From Microbacterium oxydans (lineage in GTDB: Bacteria; Actinomycetota; Actinomycetes; Actinomycetales; Microbacteriaceae), in contig NZ_FMIR01000012.1 of assembly GCF_900095745.1 (NCBI RefSeq), forward strand, positions 1 through 64,000: a stretch of 64,000 nt of DNA. The letters are read 5' to 3'. Position numbers and translations under genes: made by a program. Shown piece by piece: positions 40,951-50,110 of the stretch. Each line of letters opens with the position of its first letter. Position 1 is the first letter of the stretch. The notes beneath the pieces are model-generated. The model made no database searches, had not been told where the DNA came from, and saw only the letters and a list, made by a program, of their open reading frames with translations.

Positions 40951-41813
40951 CCTCACAGCCCGTCGACACGGCGTGGCAGCCGAGCGAGCTCGAGCTGTCG
41001 CGCCGCGTCCTGCGGCGCCGGGCGACCACCCGGTCCGTCCTGATCGCACTTATCAGCAGCCTCGTCGTCGCGGCGGTGCTGGTCATCGTCGTCGTCAACA
41101 CCCCCGGGTGGGCGGTCGTCAGTCAGACGTTCTTCGACCCGCAGGTCGCGCTCGACAGCATCGGCCCGATCTTCCAGGGGCTGCTCGTCAACCTCCTGGT
41201 GCTGGTGATCGCCGCGGTCTGCGTGGCCATCTTCGGCACCACCCTGGCCACCATGCGCTCGCTGCGCGGTCCGGTGTTCTTCCCGCTGCGCGCGCTCGCG
41301 GCGGCCTACACCGACTTCTTCCGCGGCATCCCCCTGCTGATCGTGCTGTACCTGATCGGCTTCGGCATCCCGGCGCTGATGATCTTCCCGCGCATGCCCG
41401 CGATGTTCTGGGGCACGATCGCGCTCGTCCTCACCTACTCCGCTTACGTGGCGGAGGTGCTCCGCGCCGGCATGGAGGCCGTGCACCCGTCGCAGCGCAT
41501 CGCCGCGCGATCGCTCGGACTGACCCACGGCCAGACACTCCGGATCGTCGTGATCCCGCAGGGTGTGCGCAAGGTCGTGCCCGCGCTCATGAACGACTTC
41601 GTGTCGATGCAGAAAGACGTCGGCCTGATCTCGGTGCTCGGCGTGGTCGACGCCGTCCGCGCCGCCCAGCTGATGGTCGCCGACACCTACAACTACACGC
41701 CCTACATCGTCGCAGGGCTCATGTTCATCATCCTCAGCTGGCCGATGATCCGGCTGACCGACGTCGTCACGGCACGGATGAACAAGCGCGAGCAGGCCGG
41801 AGGAGTCGTATGA
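40947..41813 (+). CDS. Polar amino-acid ABC permease
   Basis: The 288-aa inner-membrane permease of the HisMQ type has an Arg-rich N-terminus, about five helices and the cytosolic loop EVLRAGMEAVHPSQRIAARSLGLTHGQTLRIVVIPQG that contacts the ATPase. It is fused to the operon by 4-base overlaps on both sides. Only one permease gene is present, so it probably forms a homodimer. Confidence 0.94.
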   Translation: MTSQPVDTAWQPSELELSRRVLRRRATTRSVLIALISSLVVAAVLVIVVVNTPGWAVVSQTFFDPQVALDSIGPIFQGLLVNLLVLVIAAVCVAIFGTTLATMRSLRGPVFFPLRALAAAYTDFFRGIPLLIVLYLIGFGIPALMIFPRMPAMFWGTIALVLTYSAYVAEVLRAGMEAVHPSQRIAARSLGLTHGQTLRIVVIPQGVRKVVPALMNDFVSMQKDVGLISVLGVVDAVRAAQLMVADTYNYTPYIVAGLMFIILSWPMIRLTDVVTARMNKREQAGGVV

Positions 41814-42547
41814 GCGTCCCGGTGATCGAGGCCAGGGGAGTGCGCAAGCGCTTCGGTGACCACGACGTGCTCCGCGGCATCGACCTCGCCGTCGGCACGC
41901 ACGAGGTGGTCGTGCTCATCGGCGCTTCCGGCTCGGGCAAGTCGACGCTGCTGAAGACGATGAACCTCATCGAGGGCATCGACGACGGACAGATCTTCCT
42001 CTCGGGTGAGGACATCACCGATCCGCGGGTGGATGCCGACGCCGTGCGCGCCCGGATCGGCGTCGTGTTCCAGCACTTCAACCTGTTCCCGCACCTGACC
42101 GTGCTCGACAACGTCACGCTCGCGGCCGTCCGCGTGCACGGCATGCGCAAGACCGAGGCGCGGGCCAAGGCGCGCGAACTGCTCGAGACGCTCGGGCTCG
42201 GCGCCAAGGCCGACGAGTACCCCGACCGGCTCTCGGGCGGGCAGCAGCAGCGCGTCGCGATCGTGCGCGCGATCCTCACGCAGCCCGAGGTGCTGCTGCT
42301 CGACGAGATCACCAGCGCGCTCGACCCGCAGCTGGTCGGCGAGGTGCTCGACCTGGTGCGCGAGCTCAAGCAGCAGGGTGCGACCATCGTGATGGCGACG
42401 CACGAGATGTCGTTCGCCCGCGAGGTCGCCGACCGTATCGTGTTCCTCGAGCACGGCGTGGTCGTCGAGCAGGGGCCGCCGTCGCAGGTGTTCGATGCGC
42501 CGCAGCAGGCAGCGACCGCGGAGTTCCTCGCGCGCGTCCGGCACTGA
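41810..42547 (+). CDS. Polar amino-acid ABC transporter ATPase
   Basis: The 245-aa ATPase has Walker [10 protein letters not shown] (38-46), Q-loop [13 protein letters not shown], signature [15 protein letters not shown], Walker B with [12 protein letters not shown] and the switch His in MATHEM. It is unusual in reading DEITSALDP where nearly all relatives have DEPTSALDP. It energises the permease for uptake. It is the last gene of the six-gene operon. Confidence 0.95.
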   Translation: MSVPVIEARGVRKRFGDHDVLRGIDLAVGTHEVVVLIGASGSGKSTLLKTMNLIEGIDDGQIFLSGEDITDPRVDADAVRARIGVVFQHFNLFPHLTVLDNVTLAAVRVHGMRKTEARAKARELLETLGLGAKADEYPDRLSGGQQQRVAIVRAILTQPEVLLLDEITSALDPQLVGEVLDLVRELKQQGATIVMATHEMSFAREVADRIVFLEHGVVVEQGPPSQVFDAPQQAATAEFLARVRH

Positions 42548-42582
42548 GCTCCCGGCCGACAGCGGATCCGGCAGCGGCGGGC

Positions 42583-43296
42583 TCAAACCAGCTCGTCGTC
42601 TTCCGGGCGTCGCGGGTTCGGGTCGGGCGGCAGGATCACGACCGGATGCGCGGCGCTGCGCTGCGCCCGCCACCAGATGACGAATCCGACCGCGGTGAAG
42701 ATGCCGTAGAAGACGTACATGAAGCCGGTCGCGTAGTACCCGGAGCTGAAGAGCAGGGGCACGCCGACCACGTCGACCGCGATCCAGATGAGCCAGAACT
42801 CGGTCCACCCCTTGGCCATGCCGTAGGTGGCGAGCAGGGATCCGACGAAGGTCCAGGCGTCCGCCCACACCGGCTCCCATGAGCCCAGCGCGCGGAACAG
42901 CGGGGTCAGCGCGACGGTGCCGACGACCATCACGATCACCAGGCCGATGCGTGCCCCCGTCGGTGCCCACTTCGGCACGATCTGTCCACCCTCGGCGTTG
43001 CGCCAACGTATCCATCCGTAGATCGCGACGGCGATGAACATGATCTGCCGGCCGGCCTGACCGAGCAGATGCGGCAGCGAGGGATCGGGGCTGAGGGCGG
43101 ATCCGAGGAAGACGGTGAGCAGCAGCAGGTTGCCGATGATGCCGACGGGCCACGCCCAGATCTTCCGGCGCATGCCGCCGAGCGCACTCGCCAGGCCGAA
43201 CGCGTTGCCGACGACCTCACGGACGAGGAGCGTCTGGCCGCCGGGCAGCGTCCAGTACGAGTTGAAGGCGTCGACGAACCACTGCAGCAGGTCCAT
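42583..43296 (-). CDS. pnuC: PnuC nicotinamide-riboside transporter
   Basis: The 237-aa inner-membrane protein of the PnuC family has about seven helices. It shows [20 protein letters not shown], an [20 protein letters not shown] segment and [25 protein letters not shown]. It imports nicotinamide riboside by facilitated diffusion for NAD salvage. The start is 2 bases downstream of the GNAT stop, so they share an operon. No NadR kinase gene is in the window. Confidence 0.9.
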   Translation of the reverse strand: MDLLQWFVDAFNSYWTLPGGQTLLVREVVGNAFGLASALGGMRRKIWAWPVGIIGNLLLLTVFLGSALSPDPSLPHLLGQAGRQIMFIAVAIYGWIRWRNAEGGQIVPKWAPTGARIGLVIVMVVGTVALTPLFRALGSWEPVWADAWTFVGSLLATYGMAKGWTEFWLIWIAVDVVGVPLLFSSGYYATGFMYVFYGIFTAVGFVIWWRAQRSAAHPVVILPPDPNPRRPEDDELV

Positions 43297-43298
43297 GG

Positions 43299-43826
43299 TC
43301 AGGATGCCGCGCCGGGCTCGGCGCGGTCGTCGAGCACGAGCTGGAGCATGCTCAGGTCGAGCCAGCGTCCGAACTTCGCGCCGACCTGCGGCATCCGTCC
43401 GACCTCGGTGAAGCCGAGGCGCTCGTGCAGGGCGATGGACGCGGTGTTCCCGCTCTCGATTCCGCCGATCATGACGTGCATCCCTGCGGCGCGGGCGCGT
43501 TCGACCAGTGCGACCATCAGCGCGGTGCCGATGCCGCGGCCGTGCTGACCGCCGACGACGTACACGGAGTGCTCGACCGTGTGCCGGTAGCCGCTGTGCG
43601 GACGCCACTGCGCGTACGACGCGTAGCCGAGCACGCCGGAGTCGTCGACCGCGACGATCACCGGGTAGCCGCGGGAGGTGCGATCGGCGAGCCAGGCGAT
43701 GCGGTCGGCGAGGTCGACCGCATCCTCGTTCCAGATCGCGGTGGTGTGCAGCACCGCGTGGTTGTGGATCGCGGTGATCGTCTCGAGGTCTGCGGTCTCC
43801 GCATCCCTGATCCGGACGTCTGTCAT
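43299..43826 (-). CDS. GNAT-family N-acetyltransferase
   Basis: The 175-aa GNAT protein has the acetyl-CoA motif [21 protein letters not shown] (the Q/RxxGxG/A loop) and the C-terminal [29 protein letters not shown], similar to phosphinothricin/methionine-sulfoximine acetyltransferase-like proteins. Substrate probably a small amino-acid analogue; not decided here. It precedes pnuC by 2 bases. Confidence 0.88.
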   Translation of the reverse strand: MTDVRIRDAETADLETITAIHNHAVLHTTAIWNEDAVDLADRIAWLADRTSRGYPVIVAVDDSGVLGYASYAQWRPHSGYRHTVEHSVYVVGGQHGRGIGTALMVALVERARAAGMHVMIGGIESGNTASIALHERLGFTEVGRMPQVGAKFGRWLDLSMLQLVLDDRAEPGAAS

Positions 43827-43849
43827 CGGCGGGTGGCTCTCTTCCCGAC

Positions 43850-44767
43850 TCAGACGTGCACGTCGGCGGGGGATTCCTCGCCCTCGTGGAAGTTCGGCGT
43901 CTTGCCGAACAGCTTCGCGATGCCCAGCACGATCCCGACGATGAGCAGCCCGAGGATGAGACCGGCGATCGCGGAGATGATGGTGTCGACGATCCAGACG
44001 ACGACCGGGCCGAGGTTGTGGAGTGCGTGCTCCACGCCGTGCAGCACGTCGACCGGGAAGTGCCAGCCGACCTCGCCCAGGTTCACGAGCACGAGGTGTC
44101 CACCGACCCAGAGCATCGCGACCGTGCCCAGGATGCTGATGAAGCGGAACACCGCGGGCATGGAACGCACGATCCGGGTGCCGGTGTGCCGTACGCGTCG
44201 CACCGGGTTCTTCGCCATCTTCAGCCCGATGTCGTCGATCTTCACGAGCAGGGCGACCGCGCCATAGACGACGCCCGTCATCAGGAGCGCGATCACGGCG
44301 AGGATGGCGAGCGTCGCCCAGATGTCGAGCCCCTTCTCGAGGCTCGCCAGCGAGATGAGCATGATCTCGGTCGAGAGGATCAGGTCGGTGCGCACCGCGC
44401 CCAGGACCAGCTTCTTCTCGTCACGGGCGCCCTCGTCGGCATGGCCGTGCTGCACGCCGAACCACTCCAGCACCTTCTCGGCGCCCTCGAAGCACAGGTA
44501 CGCGCCACCCAGGATCAGCAGATACGGCAGCACCCACGGCGCGAACGCGGTGAGCAGCAGTGCCGCCGGGATGATGATGAGGAACTTGTTCGCGAGCGAG
44601 CCGAGCGCGATCTTGCCGACCACCGGCAGCTCGCGCGCGGGCGTGATGCCCTGCACATACTGCGGGGTGACCGCGGCATCGTCGATCACGACACCTGCCG
44701 CCTTGGCCGAGGCCTTCATCGCGGCGCTCAGGATGTCGTCGACGACGGCGAGCAGTCCTACGGACAT
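43850..44767 (-). CDS. DUF808-family membrane protein
   Basis: The 305-aa protein has the YedI/DUF808 pattern: [38 protein letters not shown], then [26 protein letters not shown] and four or more hydrophobic helices. The family function is unknown. GGGGAACC lies before the ATG. It is divergent from msrB. Confidence 0.88.
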   Translation of the reverse strand: MSVGLLAVVDDILSAAMKASAKAAGVVIDDAAVTPQYVQGITPARELPVVGKIALGSLANKFLIIIPAALLLTAFAPWVLPYLLILGGAYLCFEGAEKVLEWFGVQHGHADEGARDEKKLVLGAVRTDLILSTEIMLISLASLEKGLDIWATLAILAVIALLMTGVVYGAVALLVKIDDIGLKMAKNPVRRVRHTGTRIVRSMPAVFRFISILGTVAMLWVGGHLVLVNLGEVGWHFPVDVLHGVEHALHNLGPVVVWIVDTIISAIAGLILGLLIVGIVLGIAKLFGKTPNFHEGEESPADVHV

Positions 44768-44923
44768 GTGGTTCCCCTCGGGCGGTGTGCAGTGCGGAGG
44801 CAACTCTATCGACTTCGCAGAAACTCACAGCGCGCTCCCAGCCCTGCGGGACCAAAACGGCGCCGTCCACGGTTCTCCTTCTATGACGCCGCAGCCAGCG
44901 ACGTCGGACTAAGGAGTCAGATC

Positions 44924-45412
44924 ATGTCGAACGACTACGGCAAGACCCCCGAGGCCGTCAGCGGTCTCACGAACCTGCAGTACGAGGTGACGCAGCAGGA
45001 CGCGACCGAACCGCCGTTCCGCAACGCGTACTGGAACAACCACGACGACGGCATCTACGTCGACGTCGTCTCGGGCGAGCCACTGTTCTCATCGACCGAC
45101 AAGTTCGACAGCGGAACCGGATGGCCCAGCTTCACCAAGCCCATCGATGCGGATGCCGTCACCACGCGCACCGACCGCTCGCTGTTCATGAAGCGCACCG
45201 AAGCGCGCTCCGCGAACGCCGACAGCCACCTCGGCCACGTCTTCGACGACGGCCCCCGTGACGAAGGCGGACTCCGCTACTGCATGAACTCGGCGGCCCT
45301 GCGCTTCGTCCCGGCTGACAGGCTGGAGGAGGAGGGGTACGGTCGCTACAGTCCCCTCTTCGCGAAGACGCCGAACACCCCCACCACCGACACCTCTGAG
45401 GAGCAGTCATGA
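44924..45412 (+). CDS. msrB: Methionine-R-sulfoxide reductase MsrB
   Basis: The 162-aa protein has [24 protein letters not shown] and the active site [11 protein letters not shown] with the catalytic Cys. It reduces methionine-R-sulfoxide in oxidised proteins. The two zinc CxxC motifs of many MsrB proteins are absent; the place of the first reads [11 protein letters not shown], so it belongs to the zinc-free type. AAGGAG precedes the ATG. It overlaps msrA by 4 bases. Confidence 0.96.
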   Translation: MSNDYGKTPEAVSGLTNLQYEVTQQDATEPPFRNAYWNNHDDGIYVDVVSGEPLFSSTDKFDSGTGWPSFTKPIDADAVTTRTDRSLFMKRTEARSANADSHLGHVFDDGPRDEGGLRYCMNSAALRFVPADRLEEEGYGRYSPLFAKTPNTPTTDTSEEQS

Positions 45413-45954
45413 CCGACACCGGAACCATCACGCGCACGCCCGGGACCGAGACGGCCGTCCTCGCCGGCGGCTGTTTCTGGGGCATGGAAGACCTGATCCG
45501 CCGCCAGCCCGGCGTGATCGGCACGCGCGTCGGCTACACCGGCGGCTCGAACGAACACGCGACCTACCGCAACCACCCCGGCCACGCCGAGGCCGTGGAG
45601 ATCGTGTTCGACCCGACCAAGACGACGTACCGCGACATCCTCGCGTTCTTCTTCCAGATCCACGACCCGTCCACCAAGGACCGTCAGGGCAACGACATCG
45701 GCTCGAGCTACCGCTCGGCGATCTTCCCGCTCTCTCCCGAGCAGGAGACGGTCGCACGCGACACGATCGCCGACGTCGACGCCTCGGGCCTGTGGCCGGG
45801 CAAGGCCGTCACCACGATCGAGCCCGAGGGTCCGTTCTGGGAGGCCGAGGAAGAGCACCAGGACTACCTGATCAAGTACCCCAACGGCTACACCTGCCAC
45901 TTCCCGCGTGCGGGATGGGTGCTGCCCCAGCGCGCGGAGAGCTCCGCCGTCTAG
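45409..45954 (+). CDS. msrA: Methionine-S-sulfoxide reductase MsrA
   Basis: The 181-aa protein has the catalytic motif GGCFWGMED (Cys22), [25 protein letters not shown] and [10 protein letters not shown], all characteristic of MsrA. It repairs the S-epimer of methionine sulfoxide while MsrB repairs the R-epimer. The two genes are co-translated through ATGA. Confidence 0.97.
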   Translation: MTDTGTITRTPGTETAVLAGGCFWGMEDLIRRQPGVIGTRVGYTGGSNEHATYRNHPGHAEAVEIVFDPTKTTYRDILAFFFQIHDPSTKDRQGNDIGSSYRSAIFPLSPEQETVARDTIADVDASGLWPGKAVTTIEPEGPFWEAEEEHQDYLIKYPNGYTCHFPRAGWVLPQRAESSAV

Positions 45955-45992
45955 GCCGGGGTCCCAGAGACCATCGCGCCGCTCGCACGGAA

Positions 45993-46061
45993 CGAAGGAG
46001 AACTCACGGCATGAAGGAGCGGATGCTGCATCCGTTCCTTCATTCCGTGAGAACTCCTTCG
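45993..46061. repeat. 69-bp near-perfect palindrome between convergent genes
   Basis: Two 34-base arms (45993-46026 and 46028-46061) pair with only four mismatches, one of them a G-U pair. This is far longer than a usual terminator. It can end both convergent transcripts, but its size and complexity suggest a miniature repeat element. Confidence 0.75.
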
Positions 46062-46083
46062 CAATGGGCGGGCGTGCGCGCGG

Positions 46084-46884
46084 CTACGCCTCTTTCAGGA
46101 ACTCCAGCGCGGCCTCTTTGAAGTCCCGCGAGCCCGGAGCGTTGAAGTGGTTCCGATTCGGGATCTCGAAGAAACGACCGTCGGGCGCCGCGGACGCCAG
46201 CGCCCGTGAGCCCTCGATGATCGCATCCTTCGACCCCGTGGCGAACAGGATCGGGCGGGTCGGCGCATCCGATGGATCGGGGTCGATCATGCCCGACGAC
46301 CGCATGCCCTCCGCGAGCGCGACCAGCGCCTGCAGGTCGTTGCCGGGAACCCGCTCCGTCAGCGCGATGTAGTTCTGCGTCGTGGGGTCTTCGACCGGGG
46401 TGCCGTCGGCGATGTACGCCCGCACCTGGTCCAGGTCGAGGCGGGCCAGGGGGATGCCGTCCGGCACTCCGCCGAGCACGGCCCGGCCGATGCGGTGGGG
46501 CAGCTCGCGCACCACTTCCCAGCCCACGCGGGCGCCGAGCGAGTATCCGACGTAGAACGCATCGTCCACGAGGTACGTGTCCATCACGGTCTCGACATCG
46601 GTGACGAGTGTCCGGATGCGGTAGCCCTCCGGATCGTGCGGCTTCTCGCTGCGCCCGTGCCCCCGCTGATCGAGCGCGAGCACCCGGTAGCCGGCACGGT
46701 CGAGCTCGCGCACCCAGCCGGTGAGGACCCAGTTGTCGCGGGCGCTCGACGCGAATCCGTGCACGATCACGACGACCGGAGCATTCGGATCGCCCCAGGT
46801 GTACGTCGCCAGGCGTGTGCCGTCGGCGGCGTACACGTGCTGCGGGTCGGGCATGCTGGTCAGGTCGGAGAGGGGGGTGGCCAC
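46084..46884 (-). CDS. Alpha/beta hydrolase
   Basis: The 266-aa hydrolase has VIVHGFASSARDN near residue 41, LDQRGHGRS, the nucleophile elbow GYSLGARV (Ser115) and a late NRNHFNAPG. There is no signal peptide. GTG 46884 is taken as start with CAAGAT 6 bases before it; ATG 46854 is an alternative. Function unknown. A longer upstream reading crosses the catalase terminator and is rejected. Confidence 0.8.
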   Translation of the reverse strand: MATPLSDLTSMPDPQHVYAADGTRLATYTWGDPNAPVVVIVHGFASSARDNWVLTGWVRELDRAGYRVLALDQRGHGRSEKPHDPEGYRIRTLVTDVETVMDTYLVDDAFYVGYSLGARVGWEVVRELPHRIGRAVLGGVPDGIPLARLDLDQVRAYIADGTPVEDPTTQNYIALTERVPGNDLQALVALAEGMRSSGMIDPDPSDAPTRPILFATGSKDAIIEGSRALASAAPDGRFFEIPNRNHFNAPGSRDFKEAALEFLKEA

Positions 46885-46937
46885 CCTTCCATCTTGGCCC
46901 GGTTCTGCGTCAGCGGCGCTGCTCCCACGGCCCCGCG

Positions 46938-46987
46938 CCGAGACCCCGCCTCCAACCCCGAGACCCCGCCGTAACGCCGAGACCCCC
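46938..46987 (+). repeat. Three copies of a CCGAGACCCC motif
   Basis: CCGAGACCCCGCC occurs at 46938-46950 and 46958-46970, and CCGAGACCCCC at 46977-46987. The last copy is the left arm of the hairpin that follows. Confidence 0.75.
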
Positions 46988-47020
46988 TCTTGCCGACGTG
47001 GGCAGGAGGGGGTCTCGGCG
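46975..47020 (-). terminator. Strong hairpin downstream of catalase
   Basis: A 20-bp stem (CGCCGAGACCCCCTCTTGCC with its complement, one wobble pair) and a 6-base loop lie 31 bases beyond the catalase stop on the minus strand. It probably terminates the catalase message. Confidence 0.85.
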
Positions 47021-47050
47021 CGAAGACGGGTTCTCAGCGGATGACGCGGA

Positions 47051-48520
47051 TCAGACCCGATCCCGCAGGGCGGCGCCGAGCTCGGCATCCACGTTCGTCC
47101 AGTACTGGAAGAACCGCTCGCGGATGTCGTCGATGGTGATGGAGCGGCCCTGACCGGTGAGGGTCTCGAGGAACCGCGCCCGCTGCTCGCCGTCGAAGAC
47201 CTCGCGGTAGAGCGTGCCCGCCTGACCGAAGTCGTCGTCCTCGGCGTGCAGCGTGGCCGCCGAGCGCACGAGCTGGCCGTCGGCCTCCCAGTTCGCCTCG
47301 AGCGCCACGGTCGGATCCGCTTCGGGGCCCCCGGCTGCGCCGAACGAGTTCGGGTGGTAGGTGCGGTGTGCGGCGTCGTTGTGCTGGTACCGCATCGAAC
47401 CTTCGTGCTGGTAGTTGCGCGCCTCGGCCGCGTGCGGCTGGTTCACGGGCAGCTGGTTGTAGTTCGGGCCGATGCGGTGACGCTGGGCATCAGGGTACGC
47501 GAAGATGCGGCCCAACAGCATCTTGTCCGGCGAGAGCCCGGTGCCGGGCACCAGGTTGCTGGGCGAGAAGCCGGCCTGCTCGATCTGCGTGAAGAAGTTC
47601 TCCGGGTTGCGGTTCAGGGTCAGCGTGCCGACCTTGATGCGCGGGTAGTCCTTGAGCGAGATGGTCTTGGTGAGGTCGAACGGGTTGAACCGGTAGTCCT
47701 TCGCCTCGCCGTACGGCATGATCTGCACGTACAGGTCCCAGGAGGGGTGGTCGCCGCGGGCGATCGCGTCGAACAGGTCGCGGCGGTAGAAGTCGGCGTC
47801 GGATCCGGCGAGCTGCTGCGCCTCCTCGGCGCCCATCGCCTCGACGCCCTGGTTCGAGACGAAGTGGTAGCGCATCCAGAAGAGCTCGCCGGCTTCGTTC
47901 ACCCACGAGAAGGTGTGCGAGCCGTAGCCGTTCATGTGCCGCCAGCTGCGGGGAAGGCCGCGGTCGCCCATGAGGTAGGTGACCTGGTGCGCGGTCTCGG
48001 GAGAGAGCGTCCAGAAGTCCCACTGCATGTCGGGGTCGCGCAGGCCCGAGTCGCCGAGGCGCTTCTGGGAGTGGATGAAGTCCGGGAACTTGATCGCGTC
48101 GCGCAGGAAGAACGTCGGGGTGTTGTTGCCGACGATGTCGAGGTTGCCCTCTTCCGTGTACAGGCGCAGCGAGAACCCGCGCACGTCGCGCCAGGTGTCG
48201 GGCGAGCCCTGCTCGCCGGCGACCGTCGAGAAGCGGATGAGCGCCTCGACCTTGGCGCCGGGCTGGAACACGGCAGCCCGCGTGAAGGCCGACACGTCTT
48301 CGGTGACGACGAACTCGCCGAAGGCGCCGCCGCCCTTCGCGTGCGGGTTGCGCTCCGGCACACGCTCGCGGTTGAACGCCGCGATCTTCTCGACCAGGTA
48401 GTGATCGTGCAGGACCGTGGGGCCGTCAGGGCCGACAGTCAGCGAATGCTCGTCGCTCACGATCGGGGCTCCGGCCTGCGTGGTGGTGGACGGACGGTAC
48501 GAATCGGCAGGTTTCGTCAT
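47051..48520 (-). CDS. katA: Monofunctional heme catalase
   Basis: The 489-aa catalase has the distal-side segment [23 protein letters not shown], the catalytic Asn region with [15 protein letters not shown], and the proximal heme-ligand segment [18 protein letters not shown] with its Tyr. It breaks down hydrogen peroxide. Its length fits the small-subunit type. GAGAAGGAG precedes the ATG. The Fur-type gene upstream and a leader hairpin suggest peroxide control. Confidence 0.97.
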   Translation of the reverse strand: MTKPADSYRPSTTTQAGAPIVSDEHSLTVGPDGPTVLHDHYLVEKIAAFNRERVPERNPHAKGGGAFGEFVVTEDVSAFTRAAVFQPGAKVEALIRFSTVAGEQGSPDTWRDVRGFSLRLYTEEGNLDIVGNNTPTFFLRDAIKFPDFIHSQKRLGDSGLRDPDMQWDFWTLSPETAHQVTYLMGDRGLPRSWRHMNGYGSHTFSWVNEAGELFWMRYHFVSNQGVEAMGAEEAQQLAGSDADFYRRDLFDAIARGDHPSWDLYVQIMPYGEAKDYRFNPFDLTKTISLKDYPRIKVGTLTLNRNPENFFTQIEQAGFSPSNLVPGTGLSPDKMLLGRIFAYPDAQRHRIGPNYNQLPVNQPHAAEARNYQHEGSMRYQHNDAAHRTYHPNSFGAAGGPEADPTVALEANWEADGQLVRSAATLHAEDDDFGQAGTLYREVFDGEQRARFLETLTGQGRSITIDDIRERFFQYWTNVDAELGAALRDRV

Positions 48521-48545
48521 GGTTCTCTCCTTCTCCGCGCAGGCG

Positions 48546-48580
48546 CGACGAATACCCCATCCGTGGATGGGTGTTCGTCG
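48546..48580 (-). promoter_or_regulatory. Leader hairpin before catalase
   Basis: A 16- to 17-bp stem (CGACGAACACCCATCC with its near-complement, one wobble and one bulge) lies in the 65-base gap between the Fur-type gene and catalase, just before the ribosome site. It may stabilise the mRNA or control catalase expression. Confidence 0.6.
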
Positions 48581-48585
48581 GTCGG

Positions 48586-49008
48586 CTATTGCGCGGCGTT
48601 CTGGCAGCTGGGGCAGAGGCCCCAGAAGGTGACCTCGGCGGTCTGGACGGTGAATCCACCCGTCGAGGACGGGGTGAGACACGGCGCTTCGCCGACGACG
48701 CAGTCCACATCGCCGACCGCACCGCAGGAGGTGCAGACGACGTGGTGGTGGTTGTCGTCGATGCGCCGCTCATAGAGCGCCGCGGAACCCGCCGGTTCGA
48801 TCCGGCGGATGAGACCCGCCGTCGTCAGGTCCGCGAGGATGTTGTGCACCGACTGGATCGACGTGGTCGGCAGCACTTCGGACACGGCACGGTAGACCCG
48901 CTCCGCATCCGTATGGGCCATGGAGTCGAGAGCCTCGAGAACGGCGACGCGGCCCGCGGTCGCCCGAAGCCCGGCAACGCGAAGCGCCGAGTCGAGTTCT
49001 GTCTCCAT
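48586..49008 (-). CDS. Fur-family peroxide regulator (FurA/CatR type)
   Basis: The 140-aa Fur-family regulator has an N-terminal winged HTH ([26 protein letters not shown]), the metal His cluster [12 protein letters not shown] and the structural zinc pairs CTSC and CPSC. Location directly upstream of catalase, as for FurA-katG and CatR-catA, indicates a peroxide-sensing repressor of both. A palindrome lies across its promoter, and the ATG is 6 bases after TACACT. Confidence 0.93.
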   Translation of the reverse strand: METELDSALRVAGLRATAGRVAVLEALDSMAHTDAERVYRAVSEVLPTTSIQSVHNILADLTTAGLIRRIEPAGSAALYERRIDDNHHHVVCTSCGAVGDVDCVVGEAPCLTPSSTGGFTVQTAEVTFWGLCPSCQNAAQ

Positions 49009-49014
49009 GTCTCG

Positions 49015-49042
49015 AGTGTACCCCGTTATTTGAATAACTCAA
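49015..49042 (-). promoter_or_regulatory. Leaderless promoter and palindromic operator of the Fur-type gene
   Basis: On the minus strand TTGAGT (49042-49037), a 16-base spacer and TACACT (49020-49015) form a clear promoter, 6 bases before the ATG. GTTATT-TG-AATAAC (49025-49038) is an inverted repeat in the spacer. It probably binds the regulator itself. Confidence 0.8.
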
Positions 49043-49087
49043 AAGAACGCATATCAGGATGCTGCGCCGCGGCGGTGCGGCCCCGGT

Positions 49088-50053
49088 TCAGGCGCGTCCG
49101 GCCCAGTCGAGCACGCGGGTGCCGATGAGTGTCAGCCAGCGGGAGGGATGACCCTCCCCGGCATCGACCGGGAACCAGGTGCGACCGGCGAGCGGAGTGG
49201 TCTGCGTCCACGTGCCGTCCGCCCGTCGCGCGGTGCGGACCAGCTCGACGGCATCCGCGATCCGGTCGTCGGGAGCGCGGCCCTCGACGAGCGACGCTTC
49301 GCGGAAGTGGTCCAGGGCCGTCAGCGCGCTGTACCGATGGCGACTCGGATACACGAAGCGCCCCACGAACGGGCCGACCTGCTCTCCGGTCGACTCGCGG
49401 TACAGCAGTCGACGCCGCAGCAGGTACTCCTCACCCGAGTGCCGCGCCTCGCGCAACGACGTGTCGCCGGTGAGTCGCTCGTAGGCGAGCATCCCGCGCA
49501 GGGCGTTGAGCGTGGAGTGGAAGGACGACCGCACCGAGTCGCCCTCCTCGGCCTCGCAGTTCCACCCGCCGTCGTCCAGGCGGTGGGCCGGGAACCAGGC
49601 GGCGAGGGCGGCGACATCCGCCCCCAGCCAGGCGCCGTTCGCCAGCGTGTAGGCGTTGATGCACACGTCGACCTCGCCGCCCCAATAGGGCAGGTCGTCG
49701 TACTCCCACCGGCTGTTCTGCGCCAGGCGCTCCGCGGTGTCGCCGAGCACGGCGGCATCCACGCCCCACTCGCGCAGAGTGTTCAGCGACCAGGTCGTGG
49801 CCGTCCACGGCTGCCCCGGTTCCTCGGCCTCCGCGCTGCCGAAGAAACCTGCGGGGAAGTATGCGCCGCCGGCCCACTGGCCGTCGTCGTCCTGCCGGGC
49901 GAGGAGCGCGGCGCCGAAGCCCTCGGTCGCCACCCGGGCCCGCGTCGCCTGCCACACCTGCTCGGGCACCCGCAGCAGGTCGCGCTCCACCTGCCAGCGC
50001 AGCGCGGGGTCCCCGTCGAGCAGCCACTGCATCGTCTCCGCCGAGATCGCCAT
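49088..50053 (-). CDS. Squalene-cyclase-fold (alpha/alpha toroid) protein
   Basis: The 321-aa protein has repeated helical hairpins with GQWAGGAYFP, WSLNTLREWG, DGGWNCEAEEG and LRRADGTWTQ-like QW motifs of the terpene cyclase/prenyltransferase toroid fold. The catalytic DXDD of squalene-hopene cyclases is not visible. It is probably a solitary ligand- or lipid-binding protein. Message probably leaderless (TAGCGT, 6 bases, ATG). Confidence 0.75.
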   Translation of the reverse strand: MAISAETMQWLLDGDPALRWQVERDLLRVPEQVWQATRARVATEGFGAALLARQDDDGQWAGGAYFPAGFFGSAEAEEPGQPWTATTWSLNTLREWGVDAAVLGDTAERLAQNSRWEYDDLPYWGGEVDVCINAYTLANGAWLGADVAALAAWFPAHRLDDGGWNCEAEEGDSVRSSFHSTLNALRGMLAYERLTGDTSLREARHSGEEYLLRRRLLYRESTGEQVGPFVGRFVYPSRHRYSALTALDHFREASLVEGRAPDDRIADAVELVRTARRADGTWTQTTPLAGRTWFPVDAGEGHPSRWLTLIGTRVLDWAGRA

Positions 50054-50110
50054 GCGGGCACGCTACTCCTCGGCGCGGCGGACGCATACCCCCTGGCGGA
50101 TGCCGTCGCG

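Noticed and set aside
46011-46100. Small plus-strand ORF starting at ATG 46011 inside the 69-bp palindrome
   Set aside because: It begins within the hairpin, runs antisense into the hydrolase gene and has no ribosome site independent of the palindrome.
46084-47088. Longer reading of the alpha/beta hydrolase
   Set aside because: It would read through the catalase terminator and the end of the catalase gene.
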